Below, piece by piece: positions 27,164 to 35,189 of a stretch of DNA of 64,000 nt. The notes beneath the pieces are model-generated. The model was not told the DNA's origin and did no database searches. It saw only the letters and a list, made by a program, of their open reading frames with translations. Origin of the DNA: Rhodococcus koreensis (GTDB lineage Bacteria > Actinomycetota > Actinomycetes > Mycobacteriales > Mycobacteriaceae). Positions within the stretch are counted from its first letter, which is position 1, and each line of letters opens with the position of its first letter. The stretch is taken from positions 1,984,001-2,048,000 of the forward strand of contig NZ_FNSV01000005.1 of NCBI RefSeq assembly GCF_900105905.1. The letters are read 5' to 3'. The translations under genes and the position numbers were made by a program.

Positions 27164-28702
27164 TCACCGCAGCGCGTGTCCCAGCTCGGCGGCGCGGGAC
27201 ATCAGCTGCGCGGCATCCCGGGCGACCACGACACGGTCGCAGATGTCCGCGTACTCCGGCATCGCGCACGACGCCTGGTTCCAGTACCGCTCGGGTTCCG
27301 GCGTGATCCAGGCCAGCCGGTGCACCTTGCGTCGCAGTTCGGCGAACTCGTCGACGCCCGGCGGCAGGCCGTTGCACCGCCCGTCGCCGACGACGATCAC
27401 CGAGGTGCGGGTGTTCACGTCGGTGCCGAACTCTGTCAGCACGTCGGAGAAGACCCGGCCGTAGTCGCTGCTCGCCTCCAGATCGATGCGTGGGTCGGCG
27501 AGCACCGAGGCCAGCGCGTCGTCGTCGGTCCCGGCGAGGAGGGTGTCCGTGACGTCGACGGGCCGGTCCACGAACGCCAGGACCTGACAGCGGCTCGCCC
27601 GGCGGTGCATCGCCTGTGCCAGCCGGAGAGTGAAGGCGGTGACGGGTCGTACCGACAGCGACACGTCCGCGAGGATCAGCACCCGCACCCGGTCCGGACG
27701 CCGCGCCTTCACCATGAGGTGGAACGGGACGCCTTCGGTCCGCAGGCTGGCGCGCACGGTGCGGCGCATGTCGAGGCGGCCCCGGGCCAGTTCGCGCGGG
27801 CGGGGACGTGACGGCCCGCGCATCCGCCGAAGCACCTCGTAGCACGCCTGATTCACCTCGGCTCGCGACGTGGCCGCCACCGGACCGCTCGCGGTCCCCG
27901 GTGCGTCTGCGGGCCCGGCGGTCAGGTCCCGGGCGTCCGCCAGCGCACCGACGAACGCCTCCACCGCCTCCGCCAGCCGGTTCAGCTGGGCCGCGGTGAG
28001 GGGTTCCGCCCCGCCGGAATCGGCGTAGACCTTGCTCGGGTCGTAGGCGTCGAGCCACGCGAGAATCGACTCCGGATCGTCCCAGAACAGCGATCCGACG
28101 ACGGCGCCGCTCGTCGACGACGCCAGGTCACCGACGGCGGTACTCGCCGCCCGCTCGACCTCGACCGTGTACGTGACGCCGCGGCGTCCGGACTCGGCTT
28201 CCGAATCGACGGACAAATCTGCGTCGCTCGACGTCATGCTGACGTCGTCGTCGTCCTTGTGGGGGTTGAACCCCTTCTGCGCCTCGGGGGTGTCGAAGTG
28301 GTCGCCGACCTCGGCGGCGCGCTCGTTGTACTCCGCGTACCGGGCGGTCTCCGCGTTGTCCGCCACCTCCAGCGCGGACGGCAGGCCCTCCGCGAACTCG
28401 GCCCGGGACGGCGGCCGCGCGCCGCCGGAGGCAGCGTCGGCGACCGACCCGAAGAACACGTCGAAGGCACGGTCGAAACCCTGCTGTTCGTACGTGTACT
28501 TCGCGCACACCGCGCGCAGCGACGCCCGCAGGGTGGCCGTGTCCCGGCCCTCGACCAGCCCGAAGACCCGGCGAACCTCGATGACCTCGGCGGGGGACGC
28601 GGCGACGCCGTAGCGGCGCAACATCTTTCCGAACGACGCCGCCAGCACGTCGAGGAGTTGCGAGGGAAGGGACGGGGACGGATCGGGGGCCGGGTGGAGC
28701 AT
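27164..28702 (-). CDS. CoxE-like VWA domain protein
   Basis: 512-residue protein. The N-terminal half is helical and partly acidic (KDDDDVSMTSSDADLSVDSE). The C-terminal VWA domain has a MIDAS-type motif VLILADVSLSVRP and TSVIVVGDGRCNGLPPG. Such VWA proteins work with the MoxR ATPase encoded 2 bp upstream, typically in metal or cofactor insertion (as CoxE/CoxD do for CO dehydrogenase). Lying directly after an NDMA-dependent dehydrogenase and MoxR, it is a candidate maturation factor for that enzyme; this is inference. Confidence 0.83.
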   Translation of the reverse strand: MLHPAPDPSPSLPSQLLDVLAASFGKMLRRYGVAASPAEVIEVRRVFGLVEGRDTATLRASLRAVCAKYTYEQQGFDRAFDVFFGSVADAASGGARPPSRAEFAEGLPSALEVADNAETARYAEYNERAAEVGDHFDTPEAQKGFNPHKDDDDVSMTSSDADLSVDSEAESGRRGVTYTVEVERAASTAVGDLASSTSGAVVGSLFWDDPESILAWLDAYDPSKVYADSGGAEPLTAAQLNRLAEAVEAFVGALADARDLTAGPADAPGTASGPVAATSRAEVNQACYEVLRRMRGPSRPRPRELARGRLDMRRTVRASLRTEGVPFHLMVKARRPDRVRVLILADVSLSVRPVTAFTLRLAQAMHRRASRCQVLAFVDRPVDVTDTLLAGTDDDALASVLADPRIDLEASSDYGRVFSDVLTEFGTDVNTRTSVIVVGDGRCNGLPPGVDEFAELRRKVHRLAWITPEPERYWNQASCAMPEYADICDRVVVARDAAQLMSRAAELGHALR

Positions 28703-28704
28703 CG

Positions 28705-29811
28705 TCAGCGCCTGCCCTGGCGGCCCGCGCCGATGCCGCCGCGGTCCCGGCCACCGCGTCCGCGGAACACGGCGGTGGTCGTGTTGGCCGGCCGCGATGC
28801 GACCGTCACCCGCTCCGCGGGCCCGGCCGGAGTGGTGTCCTCGTCGTCCGAGGAGAGCGGCTGTTCGCCGGACAGCCGAGTGCGGGCCAGTTCGACGTCG
28901 CTGGTGTACTTGAGCAGGGCGGTGAGCAGGATGTCCCGGACCGCGGCCTGCGCACTCACGGCCACCCCCGTCGACTTCAGGACCACCGCCGCACGGGCCG
29001 CGTCGATGACTTCCGCGATAGACGGACTCTTGCGGAGCGGCAACTCCCGCAGCGTGCGCGCCAGATCCACCACGTCCGCCGCCACGGCGTCCTCGACCTC
29101 GGGCGCCCTGGCCGTCACGATGTCCCGCTCGCGCTGCGGCGTCGGATAGCCGAGGTGGTAGTGCAGGCAGCGACGCTTCAGCGCGGGCGACAGTTCACGA
29201 GTGTCGTTGGACGTCAGGATCACCCACGGCGCCGACCGGGCGGCGAACGTCCCCACTTCGGGAATCGTGATCTGCCCCTCCGCAAGAACCTCGAGGAGCA
29301 ACGCCTCCATCGACTCTTCGGTGCGGTCCACCTCGTCGACGAGCAGCACCACCGGTTCCGGCGACAGGATCGCCTCGAGCAGGGGGCGCACCGACAGGAA
29401 GTGCTCCGAGTACAGCCCGAAATCCTGGGCTGCCAGGAACTTCGACGCGTCGGCGATGTCGTCGAACGCGGCCAGCTTCTCCCCGATGCGGTCACGCAGC
29501 ATCTGCACGTGCAGAAGCTGTTTCGCGTAGTCCCACTCGTACAGCGCCCGGTTGTCGTCGAGACCTTCGTAGCACTGCAGCCGGACGAGTTTGCGCCCCG
29601 CCGCCTCGGCCAGCGACTTCGCCAGCTCCGTCTTGCCTACACCGGCAGGCCCCTCCAGCAACAGCGGGCGTTCGAGCGCGGTCGCCAGGTGGACGACCAC
29701 CGCGAACTCGTCGTCGGCGATGTAGTCGACCTCGCGCAAGGCCTCCTTCAGTTCCGCGCCGTCGGCGAAGCGGACGTCCTCCGGTTCCGGGGCTGTGTGC
29801 GGTGCAGTCAT
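28705..29811 (-). CDS. MoxR-family AAA+ ATPase
   Basis: 368-residue ATPase with Walker A GPAGVGKTELAKSLAEA (about residues 54-70), Walker B VVLLVDEVDRTEESMEALLLE, sensor 1 WVILTSNDTRELSPALKRR. The C-terminal tail is basic and Gly-rich (FRGRGGRDRGGIGAGRQGRR). It is paired with the VWA protein two bases downstream and lies 104 bp after the NDMA-dependent dehydrogenase, with a hairpin between. A chaperone role for the neighbouring dehydrogenase is probable by analogy with MoxR/CoxD. Confidence 0.88.
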   Translation of the reverse strand: MTAPHTAPEPEDVRFADGAELKEALREVDYIADDEFAVVVHLATALERPLLLEGPAGVGKTELAKSLAEAAGRKLVRLQCYEGLDDNRALYEWDYAKQLLHVQMLRDRIGEKLAAFDDIADASKFLAAQDFGLYSEHFLSVRPLLEAILSPEPVVLLVDEVDRTEESMEALLLEVLAEGQITIPEVGTFAARSAPWVILTSNDTRELSPALKRRCLHYHLGYPTPQRERDIVTARAPEVEDAVAADVVDLARTLRELPLRKSPSIAEVIDAARAAVVLKSTGVAVSAQAAVRDILLTALLKYTSDVELARTRLSGEQPLSSDDEDTTPAGPAERVTVASRPANTTTAVFRGRGGRDRGGIGAGRQGRR

Positions 29812-29856
29812 GATCGGGGCATCCGTCCTTCGTCAGCAGGTGGTGGTGGGAACGCA

Positions 29857-29897
29857 TCCGGGGCGGGGCCGGGCTGGGGTGTGGCGCCCGCCCCGGA
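29857..29897 (-). terminator. Hairpin between mno and the MoxR gene
   Basis: Perfect 11-bp stem TCCGGGGCGGG / CCCGCCCCGGA (29857-29867 and 29887-29897), 19 bp after the dehydrogenase stop. There is no U-tract, so it could be an attenuator that lets some transcripts read into moxR, or protect the 3' end of the mno message. Confidence 0.55.
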
Positions 29898-29915
29898 CGC
29901 GAGTTTTCAGGTCGG

Positions 29916-31187
29916 TCAGTACGCGCTGTTGATCGCGTGATCGACCACGGGGATCATCGACTCGACCGTCACCTCGCGCGGGTTGCCCGGCGTGCACCAG
30001 TCGCCCTGAATGTGCTCGGAGATGGCGCGCACGGTCTTCTCGTCACCGCGGATGGTGTCGCCGCGACCCTCGTACTTCTTCGTGTTCATCTGGTTCTTCT
30101 CGTACGAGTCGGTGCGCACCTGACCGAAGTTGTCGGGAATGCCTACGTCCTTCGCCAGGCGGATGGCGGCCTCGACCGCCGCGTCCGCGGCCTGCACCGT
30201 GGTGAGGTTGCGGGTGTCGACCCCCAGCGCGCCGGCCAGCTGGGCGTAGCGCTCGTACCGCGACGGCAGGTTGTACTCCCAGACGCGAGGCAGGGCGATC
30301 GCGTTGTTCAGTCCGTGGTGGCTGTCGAAGAACGCGCTGACCGCGTGCGAGATGGAGTGCACGATGCCGAGGCCGCCGGAGTTGAACGCCTGCCCGGCGA
30401 TGTACTGCGCGTTCATCATTCCCTCACGGGCCTTCAGGTTGCGCGGCTCGAACACGGCCTCCCGCAGGTTCTTCGCGACGAGTTCCACCGAGTACAGCGC
30501 ATTGCCGAGCGAAGGCGCAAAGTCGAGACGCGACACGTACGGCTCACTGCCGTGCGCGAGGACGTCGAATCCGCAGTACGCGGTGAAGTGCTGGGGGCAG
30601 GTGTAGTACAGCAGCGGGTCGTCGATCGCGAGGGTCACGATGGTCGCCTCGTCGAATCCCACCCACTTGTGCGGGTTGTTCATGTCCGACGTGTCGGTGA
30701 TGACGTACGCCCACGAGGTCTCCGAACCCGTACCGGCCGTGGTGGATACGGCGATGTGGGGCGGGTTCTCCTTGTTGGTGGACTTCGCGAATCCCTCGAA
30801 CTCGTTGATGTTGCGGCCGTCGTGCGCGACCACGACACGGGCGCCCTTGGCGGCGTCGTGACTCGAGCCGCCGCCGACGGAGATGATCGAGTCGCACTTC
30901 TCCTTCTGGTAGAGCGCGGCCGCCTCCATGACGTTGTAGTCCTTGGGGTTGGACTCGACCTTGTCGTAGAGCACGACCTCGACGCCCTGGTACTCGATCT
31001 TGCCGACCAGTTCCTCGATGATGCCCGAGCCGCGCAGGCCGGTCGTCATGAGCAGGGTCCTCTTGAAACCGAGGTTCTTCGCCTCGACGCCGATGATGTC
31101 GTGGGCGCCCACTCCCATCAGTGCCCGCGGGAACGGGTGGAATTCCTTGATGGGGAAGTCCCAGATCTGGTTGAGCTCGATGGCCAT
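29916..31187 (-). CDS. mno: NDMA-dependent methanol/alcohol dehydrogenase
   Basis: 423-residue member of the Mno/Mdo/ThcE group, which keeps NAD(H) tightly bound, is assayed with the dye NDMA and needs mycofactocin in vivo. It starts MAIELNQIWDFPIKEFHPFP at 31187 behind GAGGAG. NAD site GGGSSHDAAKGARVVVAHDG and metal ligands GFDVLAHGSEPYVS and HSISHAVSAFFDSHHGLNNA are visible. Length equals the mycobacterial enzyme. The mycofactocin cluster elsewhere in this window would supply its cofactor. Upstream is a 321-bp control region. Confidence 0.95.
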   Translation of the reverse strand: MAIELNQIWDFPIKEFHPFPRALMGVGAHDIIGVEAKNLGFKRTLLMTTGLRGSGIIEELVGKIEYQGVEVVLYDKVESNPKDYNVMEAAALYQKEKCDSIISVGGGSSHDAAKGARVVVAHDGRNINEFEGFAKSTNKENPPHIAVSTTAGTGSETSWAYVITDTSDMNNPHKWVGFDEATIVTLAIDDPLLYYTCPQHFTAYCGFDVLAHGSEPYVSRLDFAPSLGNALYSVELVAKNLREAVFEPRNLKAREGMMNAQYIAGQAFNSGGLGIVHSISHAVSAFFDSHHGLNNAIALPRVWEYNLPSRYERYAQLAGALGVDTRNLTTVQAADAAVEAAIRLAKDVGIPDNFGQVRTDSYEKNQMNTKKYEGRGDTIRGDEKTVRAISEHIQGDWCTPGNPREVTVESMIPVVDHAINSAY

Positions 31188-31340
31188 GGCCGTCTCCTCG
31201 ATTAGTCGATGTCGGATCTGAAGCGTTGGGGAAGGGGACGCAGTAGATGTGATCGGCGTCTCACCTGGAATCCACTGTGACCTAGTTCGGGCCCGGGTTA
31301 CAGACCTGCGAGCCCGAACCGTCCGACCGCGGCGGACAAA

Positions 31341-31356
31341 CTGCCCGATCGGGCAG
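31341..31356. promoter_or_regulatory. 16-bp palindrome upstream of mno
   Basis: CTGCCCGATCGGGCAG, perfectly self-complementary, 153 bp upstream of the mno start. Its core CCCGATCGGG and flanking CT(A/G)/(T/C)AG match the palindrome upstream of the iron alcohol dehydrogenase (27142-27161). Confidence 0.68.
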
Positions 31357-31395
31357 GTGCGGCCGGGCCGAGCCGGAGAGGTGGGCACTCGGTAG

Positions 31396-31423
31396 GCTGT
31401 CCACTCCGCACGGAGTGGACAGC
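31396..31423. promoter_or_regulatory. Inverted repeat, 13-bp arms, near kshB promoter
   Basis: GCTGTCCACTCCG (31396-31408) is followed two bases later by its exact complement (31411-31423). It ends 11 bp before the KstR box. Typical of a TetR- or GntR-family operator; it could also serve the divergent mno promoter. Confidence 0.6.
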
Positions 31424-31434
31424 TAGGCAAAAAC

Positions 31435-31448
31435 TAGAACCTGTTCTA
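31435..31448. promoter_or_regulatory. KstR operator upstream of kshB
   Basis: TAGAACCTGTTCTA is a perfect fit to TNNAACNNGTTNNA, the motif of the cholesterol repressor KstR, and is self-complementary apart from the centre. It lies 60 bp before the kshB start. KstR itself is not encoded in the window. Confidence 0.82.
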
Positions 31449-31508
31449 TTCTTGGGGCAGGTAAGCGAGCGTTCCGGCGCTGCGAAGTACGGAAGGACTG
31501 CACACACG

Positions 31509-32564
31509 ATGACGACTGTCGAGGTGCCGCACAGCTCACGATCGGTGGTGCTCACCGTGTCGGGCGTGGTCGAGGAAACCACCGATTCCCGGTCACTGGT
31601 CTTCGACGTCCCGGCCGACCTCGCAGGCAAGTTCGCCTACAAGCCGGGCCAGTTCCTCACCCTGCGCATCCCCAGCGACCGCACGGGATCGGTCGCCCGG
31701 TGCTACTCGCTGGCCAGCTCGCCGTTCACCGACGACGCACCCAAGGTGACCGTCAAGCGGACGGCCGACGGGTACGGGTCCAACTGGCTCTGCGACAACG
31801 TCGCCGTCGGCGACACCCTCGAAGTCCTTCCCCCGTCGGGAGTGTTCACCCCCAAGTCGCTGGACCACGACTTCCTGCTGTTCGCGGCGGGCAGCGGCAT
31901 CACGCCGGTGATCTCGATCCTCAAGTCCGCCCTCACCGAGGGGTCCGGCAAGGTCGTCCTCTTCTACGCGAACCGCGACGAGAAGTCGGTCATCTTCGCG
32001 GAGGAACTGCGCACCCTCGCGAGCCGGTACCCGTCCCGGCTCGTGTCCATCCACTGGCTGGAGACGGTCCAGGGACTGCCCGGCGTCGACCAGCTCGCCT
32101 CCGCCGTCGCCCCCTACCTCGGGCACGAGGCATTCATGTGCGGACCGGCGCCGTTCATGGACACCATCCACAAGGCCCTCGCCGACGCCGGCATGCCGCG
32201 CACCCAGGTGCACGCCGAAGTGTTCAACTCGCTGGCCGGCGACCCGTTCCGTGACTCCGACGTCGTCGAGGTCACCGAGTCCGAGGCCGCCGACGCCGCC
32301 ACCGTGGAGGTGGAACTCGACGGCGAGATCCACACCCTGAGCTGGCCCCGCAAGCAGACCCTCGTCGACATCATGCTGGCCAAGGGAATCGACGTGCCCT
32401 ACTCCTGCCAGGAGGGCGAGTGCGGGTCGTGCGCGTGCACCGTGCTCGAAGGCAAGGTCGAGATGGAGAACAGCGAAATTCTCGACCCCGAGGACATCGA
32501 GAGCGGCTACATCCTGGGCTGCCAGGCCCGTCCGGTCACCGACCACCTCAAGATCGAATTCTGA
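31509..32564 (+). CDS. kshB: 3-ketosteroid 9-alpha-hydroxylase reductase KshB
   Basis: 351-residue flavin/iron-sulfur reductase that passes electrons from NADH to the Rieske oxygenase KshA in steroid ring opening. FAD-binding RCYSLASSPF, the NAD region AAGSGITPVISILKSAL and a C-terminal plant-type 2Fe-2S cluster CQEGECGSCACTVLEG are present in this order. Paa-type reductases share this layout, but the KstR box 60 bp upstream supports KshB. A GGAAGG site lies upstream of the ATG with a rather long spacer. Confidence 0.85.
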   Translation: MTTVEVPHSSRSVVLTVSGVVEETTDSRSLVFDVPADLAGKFAYKPGQFLTLRIPSDRTGSVARCYSLASSPFTDDAPKVTVKRTADGYGSNWLCDNVAVGDTLEVLPPSGVFTPKSLDHDFLLFAAGSGITPVISILKSALTEGSGKVVLFYANRDEKSVIFAEELRTLASRYPSRLVSIHWLETVQGLPGVDQLASAVAPYLGHEAFMCGPAPFMDTIHKALADAGMPRTQVHAEVFNSLAGDPFRDSDVVEVTESEAADAATVEVELDGEIHTLSWPRKQTLVDIMLAKGIDVPYSCQEGECGSCACTVLEGKVEMENSEILDPEDIESGYILGCQARPVTDHLKIEF

Positions 32565-32571
32565 AGGCCGC

Positions 32572-33168
32572 TCACCCGAGCCGGCCGAAACCGACGACGG
32601 CGGAGTCGCTCGCCCAGTCCACCGTGTGCACGCGGATCCGGCCGAACTCGTTGCCGCCGACCGTCGTAGCGGTGTCACCGTCGACGGCGACGACGATGTT
32701 GGTGTGCTGGCCGACCCAGCTGCTGTTGTCGTAGAGCACCACGTCCCCGACGGCCGGGCGGTACCCGTCGCCGACCTCCTGGAACCGCGACTGCGACTGG
32801 TAGTACTCCTGCAATGTGTAGACACCCGGGATCCGCCAGTGCCCGGAATTCGGATTCGACAGCGGCAGGCCCGCTTCCCGCATGATCCAGCTGACGAAGT
32901 CCGCGCACCAGGGCTCCTCGACCCCTTCGGAGTAGAACGTCCCCGGCCGCTGCGTGCCGTGCTCGGCCTCCAGTAGCCCGACGATCCGCGCCTGCTGCGG
33001 CGACAGCGCGGTCGTGTCGACGGCCGGGAATTCGGCGGTGTCCCACGGCAGGTAGCGGTCCGGGGCCAGCCACAGCACCCCGCCCGCCACGACGGCCATC
33101 ACCGCGACGACGGCGCCGAGGATCAGCCCGGCACGTCGGCGGCGGCGAGTGGGCGCGGGAGCAGTCAT
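32572..33168 (-). CDS. Membrane-anchored CHAP-domain protein
   Basis: 198 residues. A basic N-terminus (PTRRRRR) and one membrane segment (AGLILGAVVAVMAVVAGG) suggest an anchored or secreted protein. The CHAP-like domain has catalytic Cys in EPWCADFVSWIMREAG and His in WVGQHTNIVVAVDG. It probably cleaves or binds cell-wall peptides. The start at 33168 gives the membrane segment at residues 13-35. It converges on kshB with a 7-bp gap. Confidence 0.82.
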   Translation of the reverse strand: MTAPAPTRRRRRAGLILGAVVAVMAVVAGGVLWLAPDRYLPWDTAEFPAVDTTALSPQQARIVGLLEAEHGTQRPGTFYSEGVEEPWCADFVSWIMREAGLPLSNPNSGHWRIPGVYTLQEYYQSQSRFQEVGDGYRPAVGDVVLYDNSSWVGQHTNIVVAVDGDTATTVGGNEFGRIRVHTVDWASDSAVVGFGRLG

Positions 33169-33193
33169 GCCACCGAATGTAGCGGGAATCCGG

Positions 33194-33922
33194 TCAGCGC
33201 ATCGCGCGGTAGCCCGCACGCTCCTCGGCGGTGAGGTGCTCACACGCGTATGTCAGGGCCGTGCGCCCCATCGCGGCGGCGTTCCGGTCGAGGAAGCCGG
33301 TCAGCAGGGCGCGGTCGACCCGCTTGCCGACCTCGCGCAGCATCCATCCCGTCGCCTTCTGGGTGAGGTCGCGGCGATCACCGAGGACGGACTCCGCGAC
33401 CTCGAGCGTCGTCGACGCGTCACCCCGGCGGATGAACCCGAACGTACTGAGCAGCGCGACGCGGCGCCGCCAGAGGTCGTCGTCCGCGGCCAGCTCGAAG
33501 ACCGGGTCCCGCGGCCGGTCGAACAGCCACGTGCCCAGGATCCGGTCGGCGGACGAGTCCACCAGATCCCAGTTGTTCACCCGTCCCCGCATCACCAGGT
33601 CGAGGTAGAAGGACACGATCTTCTCGCGCAAGGCGTCGTCGCCCGCCTTCGCCGCCCGGTCGAACTGCGTAACGAGTACCAGCAGCCCCGCCAGTCGGTG
33701 CTCGTGCACCGGACTGTCGAGCAGCACGGTCACCTCCGGCAGGTCCAGATCGGCGTGAGCGCGAACCACGCTGCGCGTCCCGGGAACCCGCACGCCGATG
33801 AAGACGTCGCCCTCCCCGTATTCCCCCGGACCGGTCTTGAAGAACCGTGCCAGATTGACGGCGTCGGCCTCGTCCGACACGTCGGCGAGAGCACGCTTCA
33901 CGTCGTCTGCGGTGGAAGTCAC
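33194..33922 (-). CDS. DNA alkylation repair protein, AlkD-like
   Basis: About 242 residues of HEAT-like helical repeats matching the AlkC/AlkD family: ARFFKTGPGEYGEGDVFIGV, VHEHRLAGLLVLV, VNNWDLVDSSADRILG, QKATGWMLREVGKR. AlkD flips or excises alkylated bases using Trp and Asp residues; NNWDLVD and KATGWMLREVG carry the equivalents. GTG at 33922 (VTSTADDVKRA) fits the domain start; a GTG at 33967 with a GGAG site would add 15 residues. No other repair gene is adjacent. Confidence 0.82.
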   Translation of the reverse strand: MTSTADDVKRALADVSDEADAVNLARFFKTGPGEYGEGDVFIGVRVPGTRSVVRAHADLDLPEVTVLLDSPVHEHRLAGLLVLVTQFDRAAKAGDDALREKIVSFYLDLVMRGRVNNWDLVDSSADRILGTWLFDRPRDPVFELAADDDLWRRRVALLSTFGFIRRGDASTTLEVAESVLGDRRDLTQKATGWMLREVGKRVDRALLTGFLDRNAAAMGRTALTYACEHLTAEERAGYRAMR

Positions 33923-34018
33923 GAAGGCACTGTCCCATACGTCACCGACACCGCGAGCGAAGATCACAAAACATGCTCCGACCTGCGGTTCGTGTTATCC
34001 GAATGCAACGGGTGAGGT

Positions 34019-34036
34019 ATTGATCGGGCGGTCAAT
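34019..34036. promoter_or_regulatory. Imperfect palindrome upstream of SPW gene
   Basis: ATTGATCGGGCGGTCAAT has matching ends (ATTGA/TCAAT) and TTGAyCG half-sites, 48 bp before the SPW gene. It could bind the TetR protein encoded at 34536. Confidence 0.35.
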
Positions 34037-34083
34037 CAGGCGTGTACTCGAAGTGGACACAATCCATTTCGAGGAGGCCGGAC

Positions 34084-34449
34084 ATGAGATCGTGGAGTCG
34101 TATGCAAGATGTGGTGGCGATCGTGATCGGAGTCTTCGCGGCGCTCTCGCCGTTGTGGCTCGACACCAACAACGCCGCGATGTGGTCACTCATCGTCCTC
34201 GGTGTACTCGTGGCCCTCTCCGGTCTCGTCCATATGAGCCGCCCGGAGATGACTGTGGCCGAGTACGCGATGGCCGTCTTCGGAGTGCTGTTGTTCCTCG
34301 CCCCGTGGGTGATGAACTTCGACGCATTCACGGGCGCGGCGTGGACCGCATGGGTCGTCGGTGTCCTGGCAGTCGTCGTGGCTGTCACGGGGTTGCCGAT
34401 GATGAGTTCCCGGATGCACGGACACGGAGGGCTGGCGACGCATCACTGA
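34084..34449 (+). CDS. SPW-repeat membrane protein
   Basis: 121-residue integral membrane protein with four hydrophobic segments and two SPW-type repeats (ALSPLWLDTN and FLAPWVMNF). A GAGGAGG site precedes the ATG. Family function is unknown; in this family the Trp sits at the membrane interface. The tail is His-rich (MHGHGGLATHH). Confidence 0.85.
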   Translation: MRSWSRMQDVVAIVIGVFAALSPLWLDTNNAAMWSLIVLGVLVALSGLVHMSRPEMTVAEYAMAVFGVLLFLAPWVMNFDAFTGAAWTAWVVGVLAVVVAVTGLPMMSSRMHGHGGLATHH

Positions 34450-34483
34450 TCTGTGAACCACAGCACCGAGAACATCGATTGGG

Positions 34484-34514
34484 GCGGGGCGCAGGCTTAC
34501 GGCCTGCGCCCCGC
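34484..34514 (+). terminator. Strong GC hairpin after SPW gene
   Basis: 13-bp perfect stem GCGGGGCGCAGGC / GCCTGCGCCCCGC with a 5-nt loop, 34 bp after the SPW stop and before the next gene. No U-tract follows, as is usual in actinobacteria. Confidence 0.7.
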
Positions 34515-34535
34515 CGTTCACGTCGGGAAAGGCCC

Positions 34536-35189
34536 ATGCCAGCACCCCATCTCGGAAAGCCCGGTAACTCCCAACCGCGGAAAGGCCGGCGGCGGCGCAG
34601 CGCGAAGATCGACGGCGACGCGCGGGAACTGATCCTCGACGCCGCCGAATCCCTCATCGCCGTACACGGATTCGATGCCACGTCCACCGCGTCGATCGCC
34701 TCTGCCGCGCACGTCCCGAAAGGACTGGTGTTCTACTACTTCCCCTCCAAGACCGACATCCTCCTGGCCCTGCTGTCCGAGAGACTGCCGACCGAACCCT
34801 TCGGCGACGTGGGCCCCCTGGTGACTCCGGGTGACCCCGCCGCCAGCCTCGTCAACCTCGACACCGCACTGAATCTGCACGACCACCACTCGTCGGTGAT
34901 GCGGGTGATCATCTGGCGCGAGGCCGAGACCCACCCGGACGTCCGCGCCCACCTGAGGCGGTTCCGCGACTACCTCAGCGACATCACCGAGCGACTGCTG
35001 CAGGCCAGTTCGCCGTACCCCGTGCAGCCCGGGACGCTCCGGGCCTGCGCGACGGCGTGGGTGGCCGCGATGTTCTCCGTCGCGGGCAACGACCGCTTGC
35101 ACGACCTCGACGACCTGCCGCGACAACACGGCGAGGAACTCGGCAACGTCGCACGGGTGGTGGCGGCCGGGATGGTTCAGCTGGGCTGA
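34536..35189 (+). CDS. TetR-family transcriptional regulator
   Basis: 217 residues, beginning MPAPHLGKPG after GGAAAGG. A basic N-terminal extension (PRKGRRRRSAK) precedes the HTH (STASIASAAHVPKGLVFYYFPSKTDILLALL, about residues 50-80; landmarks AAHVPKGLVFYYF). The ligand domain is not recognisable. It overlaps the convergent racemase gene by 13 bp. Target unknown. Confidence 0.85.
   Translation: MPAPHLGKPGNSQPRKGRRRRSAKIDGDARELILDAAESLIAVHGFDATSTASIASAAHVPKGLVFYYFPSKTDILLALLSERLPTEPFGDVGPLVTPGDPAASLVNLDTALNLHDHHSSVMRVIIWREAETHPDVRAHLRRFRDYLSDITERLLQASSPYPVQPGTLRACATAWVAAMFSVAGNDRLHDLDDLPRQHGEELGNVARVVAAGMVQLG

Larger units (their letters stand above)
31188..31508. promoter_or_regulatory. 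Divergent mno/kshB control region
   Basis: 321 bp without a gene. From the mno side it holds an inverted repeat GTTCGGGC (31285-31292) / GCCCGAAC (31312-31319), a 16-bp palindrome (31341-31356), a long inverted repeat (31396-31423) and a KstR box (31435-31448). A half-site CCCGGGTTAC (31292-31301) resembles the Crp-like boxes of the window. It must contain promoters for both genes. Confidence 0.7.

Noticed and set aside
31209..31230. TGTGATCGGCGTCTCACC upstream of mno as a Crp box
   Set aside because: The spacer is 8 bp and one half is imperfect.
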